From Stomorhina lunata (lineage: Eukaryota > Arthropoda > Insecta > Diptera > Rhiniidae): 64,000 nucleotides of DNA. The stretch lies in NCBI GenBank assembly GCA_933228675.1, contig OW121740.1:126245630-126309629 (forward strand). Reading direction: 5' to 3'. The notes below the pieces were generated by a model. The model searched no databases. It saw only the letters and a program-made list of their open reading frames with translations, and was not told where the DNA came from. Below are positions 56,961 through 64,000 of this stretch, one piece after another (the stretch's first letter is position 1; every line of letters starts with the position of its first letter). The position numbers were made by a program, and so were the translations under genes.

Positions 56961-58002
56961 TAAAAATATATTTCTTTTTAAAGAACCTACTCTTTTAAGA
57001 TTCTGTTTTACATATAATTTCATTGTTGTTTTTTCACTACCAACACTCGCTCTTTCATTCGTTTAATAAAAATAAAATGATTTTATTTTATTAAAATTTA
57101 CGCACAATTTTATCAACAAAATTTTACTTTTACTTTCTTCTTTAGCAAATCCATATCAATAGGAGCGAAAGAGACCACTTGAGTCTAAAAAACAAGTGCC
57201 ATTAGAATTTTACCTAATAAAAGTGTGTATTTTTCCTCTATATACCCGAATGAGTAGTCTTCAGTTGTATGTACTTGTACGTTTTTTATTTGTTGAAAAT
57301 ATATGTATGGATGTATTTCCATCTATTGTGTACCTACATAAATTCTTATATACTTTTTGTTTGTTTGTATATTTCATACATAAGTAAATAATATCTAGTG
57401 AATATTTGTTGTTTGTTTCACGTCTTTATGTTTTTAACCAAATACTACGCACGCATTTTGTAGATACTCGAATTCACTTTTTGTTTTTGTTTTAAACATA
57501 AAATCATCCATGTTGTTTTTTGTTGGTTAAATTTCATGAGTGAAAGCGTTGATGTCATGAAAAAAAGAAAAAAAGGACTTTCTTTTTGTAATTTATATCT
57601 ACCTAAAACTTTGTTTGTGAGAATACATACATACATATTTATGTTTTGGCAGACTTTTTAGGGGTTTCTTTAGACGCCTCCACAAAAATAAAATGATTTA
57701 GTGGCCTATGAAAAAAGGAACCTAAATTTCTTTTTGGTGAAACCCAATAAATTTTGACAATCAAAAAATGGACTATATAAATATCATGATTTAGTAAAGA
57801 CTATAAAAAGATTCACGATTTAAACATGATAATTAAAAAATAATTACTTAAAATTAACGATTAAATATTGGCCTATATAAAGCAACTAATAGGGAAACAC
57901 TAATGTTAAATGTTGACCGAGTTAGATAAAATTAGTTGCACTATCGAATATTGATAATTTAAGAATATATATCAAAATCTAACTAGTGTTAACAAAATTT
58001 TG
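56961..58002. other. No gene recognised
   Basis: AT-rich with CATACATACATA near 57625. Motifs like GGACTATATAAATATC recur loosely near 57770 and 57870. No coding signal. Confidence 0.45.
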
Positions 58003-58673
58003 TATACCCTTTACCACCATATATGGAAAGGGTGTTATAAGTTTGTGCTGATGTATGTAAAGCATAGAAATATTTGTCTTAGACCCACCTTTTATTTATT
58101 CATCGATTTAGCGATGTCAGTCCGTCCGTCTGGCTGGACGGCCATGTAAACCATGTAATCAAAGTACAGGTAGCAGTTCTAAAGATAATTTGATGAAATT
58201 TGCCACAGTTAAATTTTTTGATGTTGAAATTCGTCAAAATCGGTCCATTATTTATGGTACCCCCCATAGGTCCCACTTCTCGGAATTGATATATTGGCCA
58301 CAAATATCAATATTTTTTCATGAAATTTAAAACAAATACTGCTTATGTTAACTACAATTAATGTACCAAATTTTGCTGAAATCGGTCCACATTTGACCAT
58401 AGCCCCATACAAACTCTTCTTTAAAAACGCAGTAAATGAGACAAAATTTGCAAAATTTCGAGATAATCGGTTCACATTTGACCCTAGCTCTCATATAAGA
58501 CCAAATGACGTAAACAGCTTAAATATATATTTAAGTTTTGAAAAAATGTTTGTATGATGGAAAAATTTAGCAAGTATTTTTCTTTATACAGGAAAAGTAA
58601 CACCTTTGACCTTTGTGGTGAAGGGTATCGTATGGTCGGGCTTGATCGACTATAGCACATTCTTACTTGTTTT
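58003..58673 (-). repeat. R1 interspersed repeat with internal deletions
   Basis: Plus strand ATACCCTTTACCACCATATA ... GACTATAGCACATTCTTACTTG. Segments are missing around 58100 (the block before the GTCCGTCCGTC stretch) and near 58445, where the middle AAAACGCTCGTAAATC segment is lost. Confidence 0.88.
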
Positions 58674-59688
58674 AAAAGTAACTTCATTTTTTGATATTTT
58701 TAAAAATTTTTTCAAAAGACTTAATTTTTTTAACATTTTCTAAAAGATTAGGCTTCGGGGATATATATATATATATTTATATATTTTTTTTAATCATTTT
58801 GGACATGCACCCTATAACCAGCGGTGGTCGAAAATCAGTAATTTTTTGGAAAAAAAAATTGAGTTTTTTGTAACTGTAAAAAATTTTGATTATGGATTAT
58901 AAAACTTTTCATTAATAAATTATATGAGGTATGAAGTTCGTAAGGTCTGCGCAAAAATCCGATAGGGCCCGGCTATAAATGGGGGTCACATGGCCAATTT
59001 TTCTAAAAAAAACTCAAATTTTCAAAAAGCGTGCTCTTCTGTATTCAAAAATGTTAACTTAAATTGCAGAACTTGTTCTGAAATTAATATTTCTGAATTT
59101 CAAATATTTTGGTCTATATTGTGTCCAAAAATGGTCATAATACCTTGTTTAGTTTTAGAGATTTTTGCGAAAAAAATTACAAAGTAATGTTAAAAAATTG
59201 CATACATTTATTAAATAATGGTACTTTTGAGTATTCAACAAAAATTTAGTAAACATTTCAGAATTCGTTCTAAAATTTATATTGCTGAATTTCCAATTTA
59301 TTGGTCTATACTGTGTCCAAACATCTTCATAATAACTTGTTTAGTTTAAGAAAATTATATAAATTTATTGTTGTTGCACTTCTTTGACAAAAGTCTTAAA
59401 TCAATATCTAAATTGTTAAAAATTTTTGATCTTACTTTAAAGTATATAGTACATAAGTTCTTTAAGGAGTTTTCAAAAATGTAAGAATCTTTCGGATCGG
59501 ACCAAATTGGCAAAAGTTGGGATATAGACCCAAAGGTTTTACATACCCGAGGTGGTCAATGATACCGATAGATGCGTCCTTTAACATTGCCATAAAAGCC
59601 TTTGAATTTCATCAAAGTCCGTCCAGTAGTTAGAAACTGCAGAGTAAATACAAAAAAAAAAATTCATTCTCACCACAGTGCATTATTG
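58674..59688. other. No gene; two-copy tandem repeat
   Basis: A block from about 59038 (GTATTCAAAAATGTTAACTT ... TTGGTCTATATTGTGTCCAA) recurs from about 59229 (GAGTATTCAACAAAAATTTA ... TTGGTCTATACTGTGTCCAA), about 190 bp apart and about 80% alike by eye. No coding signal. Confidence 0.5.
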
Positions 59689-59690
59689 TA

Positions 59691-60680
59691 CATTAGGGAT
59701 ACAGAAAAATTTTTTTTCTTTGATTTCAAATATTTTTCTACGGAATATTGTGACAAAAGTGATAAAAGTTTAGATCTGAAAGTTTGAGCCAAATCGGATA
59801 ACGCTCTATGGGCGCGCATCGGGTCCAAAGTTTAAGAGTCCATTTGTATGGGGAAAAATGGGTAATTTTTTGTTTTTGCGAAATTTAGACCAAATATAAA
59901 TAATTTTTAGAAGAAAAAATAATAGAATATTAAAGAGAACTAACACAGCTTTATTTCAAATCGTGAAAGACCAAAATCCATGAGGTATTTTAAAAGTTAT
60001 TGCAGTTTTTCCCCGAAAATGCATGTCCTTGAAAACGCGCCTAAGGATATGCACCAAAAATTGTATATTTTAAATAAAGAAATTCCAAAGTTAGACATAA
60101 TTTATCATTTAATTGCTTGTTACTAGTAAATAGTTCAGTTTTGTTAAAATAAAATCAAATTTACTTTTTTTTTTTTTTTGAAAATGGTACATTTTTCTCA
60201 GGTCGGTTTCAAAAATCGTTTTTTAATTTTTTGAAAATTTTGTTCAACAAATATTACAAATTTAGAATTTGCTCTCCAGTGTGTTAAAACAGACAAATGG
60301 GAAAATAAAATAAAAAAAAAAATTAGGTCGATATCTTGAACAGTTCCGCAGTACCTGCGACTTAAATTTTAAGAATTTCGCTAAAATGAAAATTTTTGGG
60401 CCAAATTCTAGTAGAGCTGTGTTAGTTCTCTTTAATAATCTATTATTATTTTTTGTAAAAATTATTTATTTTTGGTATTAATTTCGCAAAAACAAAAAAA
60501 AATTTCCCCATACAAATGAACTCTTAAACTTTGAACCCGATGCGCGCCCCTAGACCGTTGTCCGATTTGGCTCAAATGTTCAGATCTAAACTTTTAGACC
60601 TAGTGTCACAATATTCCGTAGAAAAAGTTATAAAATTCGAAAAATCATTTTCCTTTATACAAAAAATTGTCACCCTATTG
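59691..60680. mobile_element. R4 element with long (~265 bp) terminal inverted repeats
   Basis: The left arm (59691-59960) and right arm (60415-60680) are inverted copies: CATTAGGGATACAG against CAATAGGGTGACAA at the tips; CTACGGAATATTGTGAC; GAGCCAAATCGGA; CGATGCGCGCCC (right) against its inverse; and AACTAACACAGCT at the inner limit. TA flanks both tips (59689-59690, 60681-60682). The centre has no open frame. Fragments of the same family lie at 37.9-39.6 and 46.0-46.5 kb. Confidence 0.78.
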
Positions 60681-62009
60681 TACATTTATGGTGGGAAAAA
60701 CAAATTATACAATTTTAAAGAACAAGAACTATCAAAATGAAAACAGTATTTCTCGCGTCAAATTTCTTTGCGGCCCCTGGAAAGTTCTAACGGACCCCCA
60801 AGGGGCCGCAACACTTGAGAACCTGTGGGATATATGAATTAAGATCATCGATACAAAATTAAAATATTAGAAACTTACAATTGAAAAATTGGAGGAGCAA
60901 AATTTAAAACTGTATTTAGGTAACTTACGGTTGAAAATTGGACTATATAGATATTTGACATAAAAATATCGGATTTTTTCTAGGTTCAATATGTGGAAAC
61001 TTTGATTGCTTATATAAATGAAATGTTTGTGCAGGATGACATTAACTGATGGCGACGTTATATGGCACCTGTATAATGGTTTATGCTGAAGATTTTAATG
61101 CCAAATTTTTCCAAACAATTAGGAAACAGACTTACAATGGAGACCTAAATTACATTATAAGGTTTCCCATTGGTCAACAGATATTCTTATTTATTATATT
61201 GGGTCAAAAGTTCATGATAAGAAAACTTAGAGTTTTTGATACCACAATGTAGTGTACGTAATGATATCAAGCCCTTAGATTAAAGTTAGAAAATCCGACA
61301 AGTAAATCATAAATTAAATGTTAAATCCACGTGTAAATCTTAAGTCTGTGTAAAAATTTCAGTAAAAAAATTAACAAGTTATTAAAAACTTCGAGTTGAC
61401 AATCCAGTTGAGTAAATGACAGAATATTCTGCCTTAAATTGTAATTGTTTAATAAAACAATTTATTGATTCTATTTGATGTCTCTAGACTTAAAATGCAA
61501 TTTACAAATGACTATTACTCACGGTCTGTGAATTTGTTTTTACTTTAAACAAATAAACTTATGATATTTTCTTAAATAAGATATAAAAAGAGATTATTAA
61601 AAATTAAAAATGGACTTCATATTATTCTAGACATGTAGAAAAGGAAACCCGTAATGGAGCTACAAGTCGTCAATGGTATCGTTATAATGAAATAATGAGA
61701 GAAATTAAAGTATGTGGGAATTGCCTAACAGACCGTCTGTGCTTAAGTCTACGTTAGGGGGAGCCTTATTTTTTGAAAAGTTGAAAAAAATCGGTGGTTG
61801 TTTTTTGTATCCAAAATGTGTGTATGGATTTCTTAGGGATAGCAATTTATGAAATGTACTAGCTTTCCTATCGAAAAAAATATTGCGTTATATACACCGT
61901 TTTCGGAGAAAGTAAATTGATCTTTTATTGATTTTTATCAAGACTTATTGCTTTCTGTGTCAGTCAGTCAGACTTCCAACGATTTTTAACCAGCTTCCTT
62001 AGTGATCGT
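60681..62009. other. No gene; possible hAT end fragment
   Basis: At about 60755-60832, TTTGCGGCCCCTGGAAAGTT and AAGGGGCCGCAACACTTGAG/AACCTGTGGGA resemble the GC-rich 'GGGGCCGC...TTGAGAACC' ends of some hAT MITEs. Only one end is seen. The rest is AT-rich without coding. Confidence 0.35.
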
Positions 62010-62490
62010 ACTACAACTTTACTAAAGATTATAACATGATCAAATGCACAGCTTACGATTTAATTAATTTTTGGTAATTTTCAGTAGCGCCACCTGTCGA
62101 CAATTGTTCATACCAACTAAGATACCTTCACCGGCTCATGTGCAATAACTTTTCTAAAGATCATAGCCTGATCAAATGCACAGCTTACGATTTAATTCAT
62201 TTTTAGTAATTTTCAGTGGCGCCACCTGTCGAAAATTGTTCATACCAATTAAAAAAAACCTTTGTCGGCTCATTTGCAACAACTTTGCTAAAGATCATAT
62301 CATGATCAATTGCACAGTTTACGATTTAATTCAATTTGAGTAATTTTCAGTGGCGCCACCTGTCGGAAATTAGTGATACCAACTTAAAAACCTTTGTCGC
62401 CTCATGCGCAATAACCTTAGCCAAAGATTATTGCATGAGCATAACATGGTTAAATGCATAGTTTACAATTCTATAAAGGACATACAGACA
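62010..62490. repeat. ~133-bp tandem repeat, about 3.5 units
   Basis: GCGCCACCTGTCG occurs at about 62087, 62219 and 62353. Each time it is preceded by GATCAAATGCACAGCTTACG-like and TAATTTTCAG, and followed by a TTCATACCAA-like segment and GCTCATGTGCAATAAC. The period is 132-134 bp. The last unit is partial. Confidence 0.85.
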
Positions 62491-63034
62491 GAAAAACATT
62501 CATTTGTTTAAAAGTTATAATATTACCAATATTTTCCTCTTTTATCCTCTAATTTCTTAAAAGTTACATATGCATATTTGGTACTTGGTACCAATTGAAT
62601 TCGGTACTTTTTATGAAAACGCAGTTAACATATTGTTCCAATTCATATTACTTCTAAGGTGTTAAATTATCATTTTATTCCTTTTTTACTCATTTTGTCC
62701 CCCGAAATACAAAAAGTACCAAATACGTGTTCAATATTTTTCTCACATTAATTGATTGCATTACAAAATTCTTTTCTATATTGTTTGGATCAAAAGATAA
62801 GAGTGGCTTAAAAATGGTACCAAAAAAACTATTTTCACCCCTTTTTACCCCTATCTGGCATAGATTGAAAAAAGTACCAAACACTTGTCCGCTTATTTTA
62901 ATAGCTCTTCAAAGTATAATTTTAATTTTGTTTCTATGCCTTTTACTTTAGTAGATATAGCATTTTCGATTTTTTCCCCTTTTTACCCGTTTTTACCCTC
63001 TTCTTGTTAACGGGCTCGAAGACATGGGTAAAAC
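62491..63034. other. No gene; imperfect internal repetition
   Basis: AAGTACCAAATACGTGTTCA (about 62711) and AAAGTACCAAACACTTGTCC (about 62872), each near TTTTTACCC/CCCCTTTT stretches, suggest an old duplication. The open frames of 64 and 74 codons overlap on opposite strands and are not convincing. Confidence 0.4.
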
Positions 63035-63780
63035 CTAATTGATAGGTGGAAAGGCTATTATAAATTTGTGCTGATGTATGTAACGCATAGAATTGTTTGT
63101 CTTGGACCCACCTTTTAGTATACCAATAGGCTTAGAATCACTTTCTTCCGTCCATCCGTCTGGCTGGACCCTCATGTAAACCATGTAATTAAAGTTCAGG
63201 TCGCAATTCTATAGATAATTTGATGAAATTTGGCACAGATCAAGTTTTGATAGTGGGACCATGGCTATTGAAATTCGTCAAAATCGGTCCATTATTTTTG
63301 GTGCCTCCTATAGCTCCCATTTCCCGGAATTGACATATTGGCCACAAATATCAATATTTTTTCTTAAAATTTAAAACAAATACTGCTTATGTAAACTTAA
63401 ATCATTGTACCAAATTTTGTTGAAACCGGTCGAAATTTGACCATAGCTCCCATACAAACACTTCTGTCAAAACGCACTAAATAAGACAAAAATCACTAAA
63501 ACGCTCTTAAATATGAAGATAATGAGAATTTTAGGTTTATACATATTTTTTGTAACAACTGTTATCAAATTGCCAAATTTCGGGATAATCGGTCCACATT
63601 TGACTCTATCATATAAGTCCAAATGACGAAAACAGCTTAAATATATGAATTTTGGGAAAATGTTTGTATGATGGCAAAATTTATTTGTCTTTGTACAGGA
63701 AAAAGAACACATTTGACCTCAGTGGTGAAGGGTACCGTATGGTCGGCTTTGACGGACTATAGCACTTTCTTACTTGTTTT
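63035..63780 (-). repeat. R1 interspersed repeat, near full length
   Basis: Plus strand begins GATAGGTGGAAAGGCTATTA (the outer half of the 3' stem-loop is missing) and ends GACTATAGCACTTTCTTACTTG. Internal blocks are complete apart from a shortened GTCCATCCGTCTGGCTGG region. Confidence 0.9.
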
Positions 63781-64000
63781 ATTCTAATTTTTATATTATT
63801 TGCCCCCAATTTGGCGAAAGTAAGTGTAAAAGATTTTAAAACTATATAAAATAAGGGGCACCCTAAACTTTAAGCATACATGGGTCCATTAATTAAAATA
63901 AGAAGGCAGGAATAATCAACGACAACATTGTACCTTTCGAATGGAAAACTACTCGTACAAACATCCATAGACGTATGAACATAAGTACTTTGGAGCCGAA

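Overview
The window looks like repeat-dense non-coding DNA from a calyptrate fly (house-fly/blowfly group). This is inferred from the very AT-rich base composition, the poly-T/poly-A satellite style, the TATGTATG- and TTG-type microsatellites, and the kinds of mobile elements present (rosa-type and mauritiana-type mariners, a P-like element, LOA/I-like and RTE-like retroelements). I see no intact host protein gene, no rRNA, no bona fide tRNA and no CRISPR. It could be intergenic or a very large intron; the sequence alone does not decide.

Layout. 0-10 kb: copies of a ~0.75-kb interspersed family (here 'R1'), relics of three non-LTR retrotransposons (3.8-5.9 kb), a TA-flanked MITE and a mariner relic (7.9-8.4 kb), and the 3' part of a second family ('R2'). 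10.2-11.4 kb: an almost complete DD41D mariner with terminal repeats, broken by one small deletion. 12.3-12.9 kb: a hAT-like foldback with a perfect 8-bp target duplication. 14-16 kb: an R1 copy split by a TA-flanked element whose arms contain tRNA-like sequence. 16.3-19.8 kb: an R2 copy hosting two separate insertions, one of which carries a third element. 22.7-25.3 kb: a long element with 15-bp terminal inverted repeats. 25.4-26.2 kb: a retroelement endonuclease relic. 29.7-32.7 kb: second copy of a minisatellite-bearing element. 34-36.9, 48.3-50.2 and 52-57 kb: large 29-32 bp satellite arrays. 37.9-39.6 and 59.7-60.7 kb: a long-TIR family ('R4'). 40.6-42.2 kb: an LOA/I-like retroelement 3' end with target duplication. 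The remainder is R1 copies and unrecognised AT-rich sequence.

The main results are structural. (1) A hAT-like non-autonomous element with CA...TG ends and 8-bp target duplications occurs twice, carrying an internal ~30-bp minisatellite that differs in size (about 1.0 versus 2.4 kb). (2) All the large satellite arrays are built on a shared near-palindromic core (TTTTCTATAGAAAA or variants), although their unit lengths differ (29, 30, 32 bp). (3) Insertions can be read layer by layer from target-site duplications, giving a relative history. (4) The R1 and R2 families share terminal architecture and are candidates for Helentron/DINE-like elements. R1, R2, R3 and R4 are labels for this report only.
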